Positions 1 through 11,495 are shown, numbered from the stretch's first letter. The stretch is 64,000 nt of DNA from Archivesica marissinica (GCA_014843695.1 CM026403.1:72618152-72682151); one strand, 5' to 3'. The notes: a model not told the origin generated them from the letters alone. A program made the numbers and translations.

Positions 1-305
1 GGATATCTCGGTGTGCAGCACATTCTATGTAAGCAGATATCTCGGTGTGCAGCACATTCTGTGTAGGCAGATATCTCGGTGTGCAGCATATTCTATGTAA
101 GCAGATATCTCGGTGTGCAGCACATTCTGTGTAGGCGGATATCTCGGTGTGCAGCATATTCTATGTAAGCAGATATCTCGGTGTGCAGCACATTCTGTGT
201 AGTCGGATATCTCGGTGTGCAGCATATTCTATGTAAGCAGATATCTCGGTGTGCAGCACATTCTGTGTAGGCGGATATCTCGGTGTGCAGCACATTCTAT
301 GTAGG
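1..305. repeat. 34-bp minisatellite, cut by the window edge
   Basis: About nine head-to-tail copies of a 34-bp unit that starts GATATCTCGGTGTGCAGCA. Two variants (CATTCTGTGTAGGC and TATTCTATGTAAGC endings) roughly alternate, giving a 68-bp dimer period. The array continues beyond the left edge. The short open frames it creates are not credible genes. Confidence 0.95.
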
Positions 306-360
306 CTATGTATGTTATTTTATTCTACAGGTTTTGTACATTTGTATAGTATTATCATAT

Positions 361-464
361 GCTTGTAATGTCTGTGTGTTCCTCAGAGATTATGCTTGTA
401 ATGTCTGTGTGTTCCTCAGAGATTATGCTTGTAATGTCTGTGTGTTCCTCAGAGATTATGCTTA
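361..464. repeat. 33-bp tandem triplicate
   Basis: Three nearly identical copies of a 33-bp unit containing GCTTGTAATGTCTGTGTG followed by TTCCTCAGAGATTAT. Confidence 0.95.
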
Positions 465-524
465 ATCGTGTCTTGCTGGTCCCAGCATTTCCTTGACTGC
501 ATTTCCTTCTACTTTTGATTTGTG

Positions 525-3064
525 TTTCTTGAATGTACAATACTGACTGTGTTTCTTGACTGTATAATACTGACTTGAGTTTCTTGACTGTACAATACTG
601 ACTGTGTTTCTTGACTGTATAATACTGACTGTGTTTCTTGACTGTACAATACTGACTGTGTTTCTGGACTGTACAATACTGACTGTGTTTCTGGACTGTA
701 CAATACTGACTTGAGTTTCTTGACTGTACAATACTGACTGTGTTTCTTGACTGTACAATACTGACTGTGTTTCTTGACTGTATACTGACTGTGTTTCTGG
801 ACTGTACAATACTGACTGTGTTTCTGGACTGTACAATACTGACTGTGTTTCTGGACTGTACAATACTGACTGTGTTTCTGGACTGTACAATACTGACTGT
901 GTTTCTGGACTGTACAATACTGACTGTGTTTCTGGACTGTACAATACTGACTGTGTTTCTGGACTGTACAATACTGACTGTGTTTCTGGACTGTACAATA
1001 CTGTGTTTCTGGACTGTATAACACTGACTGTGTTTCTTGTCTGTATAATACTGACTGTGTTTCTTGACTGTACAATACTGACTGTGTTTCTTGACTGTAC
1101 AATACTGACTGTGTTTCTTGACTGTACAATACTGACTGTGTTTCTTGACTGTACAATACTGACTGTGTTTCTTGACTGTACAATACTGACTGTGTTTCTT
1201 GTCTGTATAATACTGACTGTGTTTCTTGACTGTACAATACTGACTGGGTTTCTTGACTGTACAATACTGACTGTGTTTCTGGACTGTATATAGCTGATTG
1301 TGTTCCTGGACTGTACATTGCTGACTGTGTTTCTGGACTGTATATTGCTGATTGTGTTCCTGGACTGTACATTGCTGACTGTGTTTCTGGACTGTACATT
1401 GCTGACTGTGTTTCCTGACTATACATTGCTGACTGTGTTCCTGGACTGTACATTGCTGACTGTGTTTCTGGACTGTATATGCTGACTGTGTTTCTGGACT
1501 GTACATTGCTGACTGTGTTCCTGGACTGTACATTGCTGACTGTGTTTCTGGACTGTACATTGCTGACTGTGTTCCTGGACTGTACATTGCTGACTGTGTT
1601 CCTGGACTGTACATTGCTGACTGTGTTCCTGGACTGTACATTGCTGACTGTGTTTCCTGACTGTACATTGCTGACTGTGTTCCTGGACTGTACATTGCTG
1701 ACTGTGTTCCTGGACTGTACATTGCTGACTGTGTTCCTGGACTGTACATTGCTGACTGTGTTCCTGGACTGTACATTGCTGACTGTGTTTCTGGACTGTA
1801 CATTGCTGACTGTGTTCCTGGACTGTACATTGCTGACTGTGTTCCTGGACTGTACATTGCTGACTGTGTTCCTGGACTGTACATTGCTGACTGTGTTCCT
1901 GGACTGTACATTGCTGACTGTGTTCCTGGACTGTACATTGCTGACTGTGTTTCTGGACTGTACATTGCTGACTGTGTTTCTGGACTGTACATTGCTGACT
2001 GTGTTTCTGGACTGTACATTGCTGACTGTGTTTCCTGACTGTACATTGCTGACTGTGTTCCTGGACTGTACATTGCTGACTGTTTCTGGACTGTACATTG
2101 CTGACTGTGTTCCTGGACTGTACATTGCTGACTGTGTTTCTGGACTGTACATTGCTGACTGTGTTCCTGGACTGTACATTGCTGACTGTGTTCCTGGACT
2201 GTACATTGCTGACTGTGTTCCTGGACTGTACATTGCTGACTGTGTTTCTGGACTGTACATTGCTGACTGTGTTCCTGGACTGTACATTGCTGACTGTGTT
2301 CCTGGACTGTACATTGCTGACTGTGTTTCTGGACTGTACATTGCTGACTGTGTTCCTGGACTGTACATTGCTGACTGTGTTCCTGGACTGTACATTGCTG
2401 ACTGTGTTCCTGGACTGTACATTGCTGACTGTGTTTCTGGACTGTACATTGCTGACTGTGTTTCTGGACTGTACATTGCTGACTGTGTTCCTGGACTGTA
2501 ATGCTGACTGTGTTTCTGGACTGTAATGCTGACTGTGTTCCTGGACTGTACATTGCTGACTGTGTTTCTGGACTGTACATTGCTGACTGTGTTTCCTGAC
2601 TATACATTGCTGACTGTGTTCCTGGACTATACATTGCTGACTGTGTTCCTGGACTGTACATTGCTGACTGTGTTTCTGGACTGTACATTGCTGACTGTGT
2701 TTCTGGACTGTACATTGCTGATTGTGTTTCTGGACTGTACATTGCTGACTGTGTTCCTGGACTGTACATTGCTGACTGTGTTCCTGGACTATACATTGCT
2801 GACTGTGTTCCTGGACTGTACATTGCTGACTGTGTTTCTGGACTGTACATTGCTGACTGTGTTTCTGGACTGTACATTGCTGACTGTGTTTCTGGACTGT
2901 ACATTGCTGACTGTGTTTCTGGACTGTACATTGCTGATTGTGTTTCTGGACTGTACATTGCTGACTGTGTTTCTGGACTGTACATTGCTGACTGTGTTTC
3001 TGGACTGTACATTGCTGACTGTGTTTCTGGACTGTACATTGCTGACTGTGTTTCTGGACTGTAC
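525..3064. repeat. 27-bp minisatellite, about 94 copies, two subfamilies
   Basis: The unit is 27 bp around CTGACTGTGTTTCTTGACTG. Copies before about 1290 end in TACAATA; later copies use TCCTGGACTGTACATTG. Because 27 is divisible by three and the unit lacks stops in several frames, open frames of up to 894 codons appear on both strands. These are 9-residue periodic shadows with no start context, splice context or composition of a real protein. Confidence 0.97.
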
Positions 3065-3210
3065 AGTTGACATTTTTAATCACATTAACTGCAGTGGCTA
3101 TACAGTGGTTATTATCTATACAACAATGTCTTTCAGGTGATTAAATTGTTTTTAATATAACGACTTGTTCTGTGTACTTCGCAGTTGGCAACTAAGACTG
3201 CGTCATCAAC

Positions 3211-3420
3211 AGTCTAAAGTGGAAGTCGTGATAGCGCAGTACCTTCAGGCCCCGAGTTCGAGCACCGCTGGTACCATTATGATTATGCCCGTAGGCAAGG
3301 CATTTAAATTCCTCTTCTCTCTATCTCGTGGCGATGTATTCTATCAGAAATGAGGTCTCGAGAGTGATTAATATAAGTTGTAAGAACTTGTTTCGCAATC
3401 GAGTTAAAATAAATTTGTAT
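3211..3420 (+). mobile_element. tRNA-derived SINE (family A tail, different head)
   Basis: A tRNA-like head has a box A-like TAGCGCAGTAC and a box B-like AGTTCGAGCACC. It ends in the tail AGTGATTAATATAAGTTG, then TTGTTTCGCAATCG, which also ends the SINE starting at 3508. The shared tail on a different head suggests a mosaic or diverged relative. Confidence 0.6.
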
Positions 3421-3507
3421 AAAACAGTTTAAAAGAATTTAGAAAGTTTAAGCCTTATTTTCCTTTATATATTGCGAAATTTTAGCAACTTATATACTTA
3501 AAACGCT

Positions 3508-3720
3508 GTCCGATTAGCGCAGTGGTTAGCACGCTTGCTTCTCACCAACGCAACCCGGGTACGATCCTTGGACTGGGAAGTATGTGAGATGGTATACGGT
3601 GGTCGCCAGATCGGACAGGTGGGGTTTCTCCCACACGAATGACCACATATACGTTTTCATCGGCGCCAACGAAAGTGATTAATATAAGTTGATGGAAGCT
3701 TGTTTCGCAATCGTTAAAAC
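3508..3720 (+). mobile_element. tRNA-derived SINE, family A
   Basis: The head TTAGCGCAGTGGTTAGCACG matches a Pol III box A, followed by a degenerate box B (GGTACGATCC). The body contains GGTCGCCAGATCGGACAGG and the tail TTAATATAAGTTG...TTTCGCAATCG. Other copies lie at 4643-4860 (plus) and 21663-21895 (minus). Confidence 0.8.
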
Positions 3721-3972
3721 TTTACTTAAACGCAAAAGAACCCTATGCATGTGTGAATTTTTAATAATCAACGTTGAATTTCATCACAAATACTAATTAA
3801 TTTCAGTAAACAAGTCTATGCACGAGACAATCGCCTAAATATAATCCATTTGTCACAGTTTTATGCAATAATCCGCAATTAAAGTGCATCACTTGGAAAA
3901 TATTTGCAATATCGAGTAGGTACATAGCAAATAAAATTCCAAAATGTTCTTTTGCGTTTAAGTATCGTTGCA

Positions 3973-4125
3973 ATCATATATCTGGTCATTTGTATTGGAG
4001 TTTGCCGGAGAAACATTACCCTGTCCGTGCCGACAGTCACCCTAGCATCATATATCTGGTAATTTGTATTGGAGTTTGCCGGAGAAACACCACCCTGTCC
4101 GTGCCGACAGTCACCCTAGCATCAT
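3973..4125. repeat. 74-bp tandem duplication
   Basis: Two copies of a 74-bp block beginning ATCATATATCTGG and containing GTATTGGAGTTTGCCGG and CCGTGCCGACAGTCACC, then a partial third start. Confidence 0.9.
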
Positions 4126-4245
4126 ATATACTATTCCTAGGTTGAGCTTAGGGGTTAATGAGTGCTCACTGCTGTACTGACAGACATCGACGTGTGCAAG
4201 ATTTGAAATGCATTGAATAAATTATTTATAAACCAGAAAACTATC

Positions 4246-4401
4246 GAATCCAATCTACTACTGAACGACAGATGCTACACAAAGTGTGGAGGAACTTCGA
4301 ATCCAATCTACTACTGAACAACAGATGCTACACAAAGTGTGGAGGAACATTGAATCCAATCTACTACTGAACGACAGATGCTACACAAAGTGTGGAGGAA
4401 T
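4246..4401. repeat. 53-bp tandem triplicate
   Basis: Three copies of GAATCCAATCTACTACTGAA followed by a conserved 33-bp remainder ending GTGTGGAGGAA. A 25-bp duplication (CAGTTATGCTAGATTCC) follows at about 4508-4552. Confidence 0.9.
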
Positions 4402-4642
4402 AGATGCAAATATAATAATGGTTTAAAATAGTTTTAATATTGTACTGTAATAAATACCTAAATAATTATGATCTTATCTTGTAAAACACAACAAAGAAAC
4501 CCTATATATCAGTTATGCTAGATTCCCTATAGATCAGTTATGCTAGATTCCATGAAGTATCTTAGTATAAACTAATCTTGCCATGCCCGAGTTTCTGCAA
4601 TACACTCCCGACAGATATCAAAATGAAATGTTTATTGTAGAA

Positions 4643-4860
4643 AGGCTGTCCAATTAGCGCAGTGGTTAGCGGGCTCGCTTCTCACCAATGGGAAGTTATG
4701 TGAGTTGGTAAGTTGGTCACCAGATGGGACAGGTGAGTTTTCTCCAGGTACTCCGGTTTCCTCCCACAAATACGCTGTCATCCAACGAGAGTTATTAATA
4801 TAAGTTGTTAAAACTTGCTTCGCAATCGTTGTAAAATAAATAAAGTTTAAACTAGTTGTA
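4643..4860 (+). mobile_element. tRNA-derived SINE, family A
   Basis: The head CAATTAGCGCAGTGGTTAGC, the central GTCACCAGATGGGACAGG, CCGGTTTCCTCCCAC and the tail TTCGCAATCGTTG match the SINE at 3508. About 30 bp covering box B is deleted. It is followed directly by a module also found beside the inverted copy at 21663-21895. Confidence 0.8.
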
Positions 4861-5330
4861 CCAGGGATTTATATGTGGACATTTTGGAGGACCAGAACTG
4901 GAAGAAAATTTAATGGGGGGGTGGGGGGGCTTTTAATTTTTTTTATTTATCCCATTTTGAAGTAAAAAGTTATAAGATGATGCTATTCTATTTCGATTAG
5001 TCTATTAGTTTATGGCCTATGGAAAATAACCCAGTAAATTACACACAAAGTTGATTTCAAAATGACATAAATCGAATAAGTAAAACAGGTGACATGATCC
5101 AGGGCGATATGGTCCCTGACTTCACCCTATGGGGCCCCCACTTCTCCCTAAACAATTTTCATACAACATTTTGTCTAGATACATGATTATAAATCACAAT
5201 ATTCTATTCAAATGTTGTATTTAATGGTGATACTGTGCATTTTAACGATATTATGTTGAAATTTATTAAATAACACTATCTAAGGACGCGATCGTGTGCT
5301 TTCTCGCTACACCCAGAATGAGCCCTGTAC
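4861..5330. repeat. Dispersed module shared with 21.39-21.66 kb; otherwise no gene
   Basis: ACCAGGGATTTATATGTGGA and the following GGAGGACCAG recur in reverse at about 21610-21660. The block around 5205-5320 (TTGTATTTAATGGTGATA, then GACGCGATCGTG) recurs in direct orientation at 21388-21480. Between them are a G-rich run near 4917 and AT-rich sequence. No coding signal is seen. Confidence 0.6.
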
Positions 5331-5391
5331 AAATATGAGATGGACATATACAGGTATGTGGGACAGACTAGTAGAAGACACCTATTTCTCC

Positions 5392-5580
5392 GAGTCCTAG
5401 TGTTTAAGGTGTCCGCCTACGGAGCGGGATGCCGAAGGTTCGAATCTCGTCAGGGGTTCGTTCTGATATGGCAGGGTAGGGGAAAATTAACTGGCAGTGG
5501 AGGGTTGTGTTTTCCTGGGCACCAAACCCGTACAGGTTGTTACACAGTGCTGAAGATAAAGCCTGCAACGGATGGATAAG
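5392..5580 (+). mobile_element. tRNA-derived SINE-like sequence, family C
   Basis: The head reads TAGTGTTTAAGGTGTCCGCC, with box B AGGTTCGAATCTCGTCAGG. The body continues through GCAGTGGAGGGTTGTG and CACCAAACCCGTACAGG. Only one copy is seen here, so the SINE call rests on the tRNA-like boxes and a non-tRNA body. Confidence 0.55.
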
Positions 5581-5752
5581 TTACATATAGACTGGACGTG
5601 ACTGATATGCAGATACGGACCTTGTTCACATGTTCGACAATATAATAATAACAAAATATAACATATATATAACTGCCAATCAATTAAGATAATGGACAAT
5701 GAGGAATACAAAACAACAATAATATTACAATGGATGGACTGAATAACAAGAA

Positions 5753-6270
5753 ATGTACAGCAAATATACACATCACCATACAGGAAGGACTGTTCACCTT
5801 GAGGATGTACAGCAAACATACACATCACCATACAGGAAGGACTGTTCACCTTGAGGATGTACAGCAAACATACACATCACCATACAGGAAGGACTGTTCA
5901 CCTTGAGGATGTACAGCAAACATACACATCACCATACAGGAAGGACTGTTCACCTTGAGGATGTACAGCAAACATACACATCACCATACAGGAAGGACTG
6001 TTCACCTTGAGGATGTACAGCAAACATACACATCACCATACAGGAAGGACTGTTCACCTTGAGGATGTACAGCAAACATACACATCACCATACAGGAAGG
6101 ACTGTTCACCTTGAGGATGTACAGCAAACATACACATCACCATACAGGAAGGACTGTTCACCTTGAGGATGTACAGCAAACATACACATCACCATACAGG
6201 AAGGACTGTTCACCTTGAGGATGTACAGCAAACATACACATCACCATACAGGAAGGATTGTTCACCTTGA
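5753..6270. repeat. 52-bp minisatellite, about 10 copies
   Basis: Very homogeneous units of GATGTACAGCAAACATACAC followed by a 32-bp remainder ending TTCACCTTGAG. The last copy has one substitution. Confidence 0.95.
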
Positions 6271-6274
6271 TATG

Positions 6275-7100
6275 AACTATGGTTTCATCAAGAAATACAA
6301 AAAATTCCCCTCAAGATCTCGTATACCTTCTTTCTTTGTTATTAGCCCACATTAAGATTCCCGACACCGTATGATGGACATTTAAGGTATGAATCGCGAG
6401 TTAATCGTTTCCATCGGGGTATGAACTACATTGGGCGTGGTTAAAGTGTACTTATATTTATTTACATTAATTATTCTATTCAATTACACCGAAGAAAATA
6501 TAGCACACTTGCAATTAAAATGTTTTTACTCCAGATTTGCAAATTACTGTGTGCCGGAACAGGTAAATAGATCATCCCTGGAACAGCGTAAACTGTAAGA
6601 CACACCTTTTCTCTCGACGAACGTTGCCTAACACTGCGAATGCGCATGCCCGTAACGTCGAGTGCGCATGTCAGCTGCATATCATTAGTTGGAAACCCTC
6701 ATACAAAAATGAATACAATCAAGGTAAATACGTTTATCGAAGGAAATGCAATAGCGATGTATATATTCAACATTGGAGAAGAAAACGGCTTGTCCTACAC
6801 AGCAACATCACGTTGTCATACTGCTGATCAAAAACTTTAAACTTTGAGAAAAGTGGTTTATCTGACCGAAACGTGGGTACAACTGTGTTAGAGTATATCA
6901 AATGTTCTTGTTTGTAATGAGCAGTATCCTTTGGAATGCAGAAATGATTCGAACATGTATAAAATAATGGTTGTGTAACATATGGCATGGGAATGAATAA
7001 TTAAAATTGAACAATATACAATTAAAACATGGTGATGTGCCAATGATGTGATGAAAAGTAGCTGTTTAGCAGAGGTGGAATGTTGCACAAATGGCCACAC
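6275..7100. other. No supported gene
   Basis: Unique-looking sequence with a small CpG-containing patch near 6600-6680. Short open frames here (66-73 codons) overlap on both strands and show no recognisable motif or splice structure. Confidence 0.5.
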
Positions 7101-7103
7101 CTT

Positions 7104-7922
7104 ACTTGGCTGTTTAATAGAGGTGACTGCAAGGACAGGGTTCACTGTATTTCGGCTGTTTAATAGAGGTGACTGCAAGGACCGGGTTCACTGTATTTCG
7201 GCTGTTTAATAGAGGTGACTGCAAGGACAGGGTTCACTGTATTTCGGCTGTTTAATAGAGGTGACTGCAAGGACAGGGTTCACTGTATTTCGGCTGTTTA
7301 ATAGAGGTGACTGCAAGGACAGGGTTCACTGTATTTCGGCTGTTTAATAGAGGTGACTGCAAGGACAGGGTTCACTGTATTTCGGCTGTTTAATAGAGGT
7401 GACTGCAAGGACCGGGTTCACTGTATTTCGGCTGTTTAATAAAGGTGACTTGCAAGGACAGGGTTCACTGTATTTTGGCTGTTTAATAGAAGTGACTGCA
7501 AGGACCGGGTTCACTGTATTTCGGCTGTTTAATAGAGGTGACTGCAAGGACAGGGTTCACTGTATTTTGGCTGTTTAATAGAGGTGACTGCAAGGACAGG
7601 GTTCACTGTATTTCGGCTGTTTAATAGAGGTGACTGCAAGGACAGGGTTCACTGTATTTTGGCTGTTTAATAGAGGTGACTGCAAGGACAGGGTTCACTG
7701 TATTTCGGCTGTTTAATAGAAGTGACTGCAAGGACCGGGTTCACTGTATTTCGGCTGTTTAATAGAGGTGACTGCAAGGACAGGGTTCACTGTATTTCGG
7801 CTGTTTAATAGAGGTGACTGCAAGGACAGGGTTCACTGTATTTCGGCTGTTTAATAGAAGTGACTGCAAGGACCGGGTTCACTGTATTTCGGCTGTTTAA
7901 TAGAGGTGACTGCAAGGACTGT
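7104..7922. repeat. 46-bp minisatellite made of pogo-like MITE ends
   Basis: About 17 copies of a 46-bp unit. On the minus strand each unit reads TACAGTGAACCCTGT, then GCAGTCACCTCTATTAAACA. This resembles the terminal sequence of the MITEs at 40501 (CAGTCAAACCTGT) and 29932 (TACAGTTAAACCTGT, then GCAGTCACCTATAT). The array is therefore best read as tandem amplification of a TIR. Confidence 0.85.
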
Positions 7923-8316
7923 ATTCATTTCCCATATTTTCTCAATTATAGTTCATGTAGTATCAAAGTCTAGTACAGAATAACTTCCATATAAACTGTG
8001 TCTGTTTCATTTGGCTTCATCTTCCTGTTTCCATGACGATGGATAATGACCATCATATCTATTACTGGTAATAATATGTCAAATAAATGACTGACCATAT
8101 TTGATAATAACGGTAAAAAGAATTTGCACCTCTGAAGGTATTCTAAGTTATATACTTGTACCAAAGTTCACTATTTGCCTAGACATGAATAGAATGAGCC
8201 ATCTTCTAGGCCACTTTGATATTGCTCAGGGTCTTACTTCTTTCACCCAGTTTTAATCACTCAGAGTGTCAGTTGACCCAAGTTCACTATAGGCATTATT
8301 TTCTTCTATATAATTA
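7923..8316. other. 3' flank of the Cys-rich gene, no gene seen
   Basis: AT-rich unique sequence downstream of the candidate polyadenylation signal at 8317-8322. A second minus-strand AATAAA-like hexamer lies near 8080. Confidence 0.4.
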
Positions 8317-8322
8317 TTTATT
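8317..8322 (-). promoter_or_regulatory. Candidate polyadenylation signal AATAAA
   Basis: On the minus strand AATAAA occurs about 135 nt after the stop codon at 8457-8459, a normal distance for a short 3' UTR. This is inference from position and hexamer only. Confidence 0.5.
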
Positions 8323-8456
8323 TAAATTCAATTTCAGTCGAGAAAGTCTAGTAGTCAGTAGTTGCGAGCGTCTCTCTCATTTCTTTGCGTCTCTCTCTCA
8401 TTTCTTTCAATCTTTGACTCACACATTTTCTTGATCTATTGGTATTCTTCTCCACT

Positions 8457-10622
8457 CTACAGTCTACCATCCTCCATATCATCAAGACTTTTCACTTTTA
8501 TATCATTATTATCTACATGTGTTTCTTTTGATTTAGTCTGCATCACACTACTTCTTTGAGCTGGTATTCCTGTAGCACCAAATTCTTCATCCGACGATTT
8601 GTAATCAGTTAGCCTAATGTCCACTGTTTCTTCTGATCTTTCTTTTGTTTGTCTTTTTTTCTTTATATCTTTTTTTGCCCCATGTCCAGAACCGCTGTCC
8701 ATTTCATCGTGATCAATCATGCTACTTGTTTGCATTTTCTTACAAGGCCTTTTTATCATTACATATTCCTCTTCTGAGTTGTCATACTGTGTTCTAAAAG
8801 TCTTTCTCAACTTAGATTTTCTGGAAATGTTGCCCAAATCACTTTGACTAGTTTCAGTCTTTGAAAATTTATCATCAGCTTTACTATGAACCCTTCTCTC
8901 ATCTACACTAAGTTTTCCCACTTTTCTTGGAAATAATCCCCTCACCAGTTCAGAATCAGCATCTTTAAAATGAGCTCTCTTCGTCTTAAATTCCATGCTT
9001 CTTTCCACCTCATTAGAAATCGAACACAATTCTCCAGACATATGCAGATTGTTTTCATAATCATTTGAATATTTGTTCAGACTTTTTAGTATGTCTGTTT
9101 TACTATCTTTAGCTTTATACGAGAATGGACTTCTTGATTCATCCGGCATTTTTCTGTTTTTCTGTTTGTAATTGCTCTCATTTGCTGATTGTATTCTTTT
9201 TGGTATGATCATTTTACTTTCCTCAGATTTGTTATCAGTTGTACTCTTACTCTGTTCAACACATAGCACATTTTCACGCAATCTTTGCCTATGTTTAACA
9301 TTTAGGTAAGATTCGCCTTCACACTCGCTGTCCTCAATTTCTTCTAGGTTTGACTGATTCAAGCTTGGTGTTCGCATTACACCATTTTCTTTTTGATTTT
9401 GTCTGGCATGGCATTCAATGCTTTCCTGTGATCGTTCAGAACACTGTTCTCTTTCGTCAATAATGTGTAAGACTTCTGTTTCATGCACATGTCTTTGGAA
9501 TCCACCTCCAGGTGTTGATACCAACTTCCCTAAAGGTATCTCACTATTCTTACTTCGAACATCATGCAAACTCTGAGCATTGTAACTATGCACATTGTGT
9601 TCTAAATGTATATTAGATAGTGTCATGGTGGCTCCAGATCCACACGTTGAAGTATACCCTTGGTCAGCATTACATTCATCACTCATTTCAGGTGATCCTG
9701 ACCCTGGATTTAGGGCAGAGATTTCAAACACAAAATCATGAAATAAAGAAATGTTGTTTGATTTGAAAAGAAAACATGCACATTTGAAACAGTCAGAAAC
9801 CACCAAAAGATCAGACTCCTCCATAGCTTCTGGAACATCTCTGACTTTGTGGCAGTCAAAACACAGGCAGCTGAAGTTCTCACAAAATTCTTCAGTTGAG
9901 CACTTACAACAAATCAACTGAGCACAAATCATACTGCAGTACCCAAAACATTTAACACTGTTTTGACATAAGGCAAAGCCACCAAGACAAAACATCTGGC
10001 ACATGCCCACAAATGATCGGAACAGACAGGAAAAAACATTGCTTTCTCTCCATAAACATATTTCCTTTTCTGAATTATAACTAAAATATGGGTCACCGCA
10101 TCTGTTACAAAATATATAATGGCAACAACAGTTTACACCCTGATCTTCACTACAAGAGAAGCATAATACATGATCTGGGCGACGTGGACATTGAGCTATA
10201 TTACTGAAGTTACTGCTAACTTTCACTTCAATAGTTGGGCATATTGTAGGATCAGAACATGAGCAGTTTAAACAGTGACACACAGGTAAGCAACTAGTGC
10301 ACCATGTGCCCATATGTTTCATACAATCAAAATCAAGGCACTTACATCTTAGAGACTGTGTAGAGTTATTTTCATTACCACATAAACAACTTGCAAAGGA
10401 ACGATCATGTTTCCTGTTACTGGGCAGACACTTTGAACATGATAAGAAATCACAGTCTGAACAATTACTGGTGAAACAGTCTAAGCATTTCATCTTTGAA
10501 CCAGTCCACTTGTAAAACGATAAGTCTTTCTTCTGCCACTTTGTATTGAATTCTCCACCCTCCTTGACCATGCAGCAGATGGTAAACAGTTTACATGGAC
10601 AGCAGAACAGATATTGTAGTGT
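8457..10622 (-). CDS. Exon 5 (terminal): Cys-rich region plus long disordered tail
   Basis: The largest non-repetitive open frame in the window: 721 codons plus a TAG stop at 8459-8457. It starts at the acceptor CTATCATTTCAG before ACA, phase 0; the frame continues upstream only through intronic repeat. Residues about 400-681 of the joined protein hold dozens of Cys, many as CxxC, CC and CxC (for example CLDCFTSNCSDC, CHCLNCSCS, CLCFDCHK), interspersed with short hydrophobic stretches. From about 690 to 1120 the sequence is rich in Ser, Glu, Lys and Asp, low in Cys and likely unstructured, with a basic patch (KKDIKKKRQTK) near 1050 that could be a nuclear or nucleic-acid-binding signal. Length and aperiodic composition make coding status strong. 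No named domain is recognised. CxxC clusters suggest zinc or other metal binding, which is inference. Confidence 0.85.
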   Translation of the reverse strand, partial: TLQYLFCCPCKLFTICCMVKEGGEFNTKWQKKDLSFYKWTGSKMKCLDCFTSNCSDCDFLSCSKCLPSNRKHDRSFASCLCGNENNSTQSLRCKCLDFDCMKHMGTWCTSCLPVCHCLNCSCSDPTICPTIEVKVSSNFSNIAQCPRRPDHVLCFSCSEDQGVNCCCHYIFCNRCGDPYFSYNSEKEICLWRESNVFSCLFRSFVGMCQMFCLGGFALCQNSVKCFGYCSMICAQLICCKCSTEEFCENFSCLCFDCHKVRDVPEAMEESDLLVVSDCFKCACFLFKSNNISLFHDFVFEISALNPGSGSPEMSDECNADQGYTSTCGSGATMTLSNIHLEHNVHSYNAQSLHDVRSKNSEIPLGKLVSTPGGGFQRHVHETEVLHIIDEREQCSERSQESIECHARQNQKENGVMRTPSLNQSNLEEIEDSECEGESYLNVKHRQRLRENVLCVEQSKSTTDNKSEESKMIIPKRIQSANESNYKQKNRKMPDESRSPFSYKAKDSKTDILKSLNKYSNDYENNLHMSGELCSISNEVERSMEFKTKRAHFKDADSELVRGLFPRKVGKLSVDERRVHSKADDKFSKTETSQSDLGNISRKSKLRKTFRTQYDNSEEEYVMIKRPCKKMQTSSMIDHDEMDSGSGHGAKKDIKKKRQTKERSEETVDIRLTDYKSSDEEFGATGIPAQRSSVMQTKSKETHVDNNDIKVKSLDDMEDGRL

Positions 10623-10639
10623 CTGAAATGATAGAAGCA

Positions 10640-10960
10640 AAATGAAACAAGAGGGGCAAGCTGAAACAAATGAGCAAATAAATGGAACATGAGGAGCACA
10701 ATGAAACATAAGGGACAAAATGAAATAAGAGGGGGAAAATTAAATGAGGGGGGCAAAATATAACGAGAAGCCAAAATGAAATGAGCGAAGGAATATGGAA
10801 CAAGAGGAGCAAAATGAAACAAGAGCCCAAAATGAAATGAGTAGCAAAATTAAAGGTGTAAAATTAAATGAGGGGCAAAATGAAACAAGGTGAGCAAAAT
10901 GATGTGATGGTGACAAACTGAAACAAGATGAGCAAAATGATGTGATGGTGACAAACTGAA
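10640..10960 (-). repeat. Degenerate pyrimidine-rich minisatellite abutting the exon 5 acceptor
   Basis: On the gene strand, irregular units of TTTCATTTTGCCCCTCTTG run up to the exon 5 splice site, whose own CTTCTATCATTTCAG looks like the last unit. Upstream units include a decoy TTTGTTTCAG. It forms an unusually long polypyrimidine-like tract. Confidence 0.7.
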
Positions 10961-11495
10961 ACTAGATGGGTGGGGACATGAAACTAGATGGGGTGGGGAC
11001 ATGAAACTAGATGGGACATGAAACTAGATGGGGTGGGGACATGAAACTAGATGGGGTGGGGACATGAAACTAGATGGGGTGGGGACATGAAACTAGATGG
11101 GTGGGGACATGAAACTAGATGGGGTGGGGACATGAAACTAGATGGGTGGGGTGGGGACATGAAAGTAGATGGGGTGGGGACATGAAACTAGATGGGTGGG
11201 GACATGAAACTAGATGGGGTGGGGACATGAAACTAGATGGGGTGGGGACATGAAAGTAGATGGGGTGGGGACATGAAACTAGATGGGTGGGGACATGAAA
11301 CTAGATGGGGTGGGGACATGAAACTAGATGGGTAGATGGGGTGGGGACATGAAATAGATGGGGGGGACATGAAATAGATGGGTGGGGACATGAAATAGAT
11401 GGGTGGGGACATGAAACTAGATGGGTGTGGGCATGAAACTAGATGGGATGGGGACATGAAACAAGATGGGGTGGGGACATGAAACTAGATGGGTA
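10961..11495. repeat. 22-23 bp minisatellite in intron 4
   Basis: About 24 copies of GGGTGGGGACATGAAACTAG followed by AT. G-run length varies, and a few units read GAAATAGATG or GAAAGTAG. On the gene strand each unit contains CCCATCTAG, a weak acceptor-like string. Confidence 0.9.

Noticed and set aside
355..3039. Open frames of up to 894 codons on the minus strand and 340 on the plus strand
   Set aside because: They are 9-residue periodic translations of a 27-bp minisatellite, open on both strands at once, with no non-repeat coding sequence.
3508..3580. Functional tRNA genes at the SINE heads
   Set aside because: Box A and box B are present, but arms do not pair properly and a conserved non-tRNA body and tail follow.
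10490..10830. Extending exon 5 upstream to the Met at 10718, or the overlapping hydrophobic frames as a signal peptide
   Set aside because: This part is the pyrimidine-rich intronic minisatellite; the CTATCATTTCAG acceptor and the abrupt composition change at 10622 mark the exon start.
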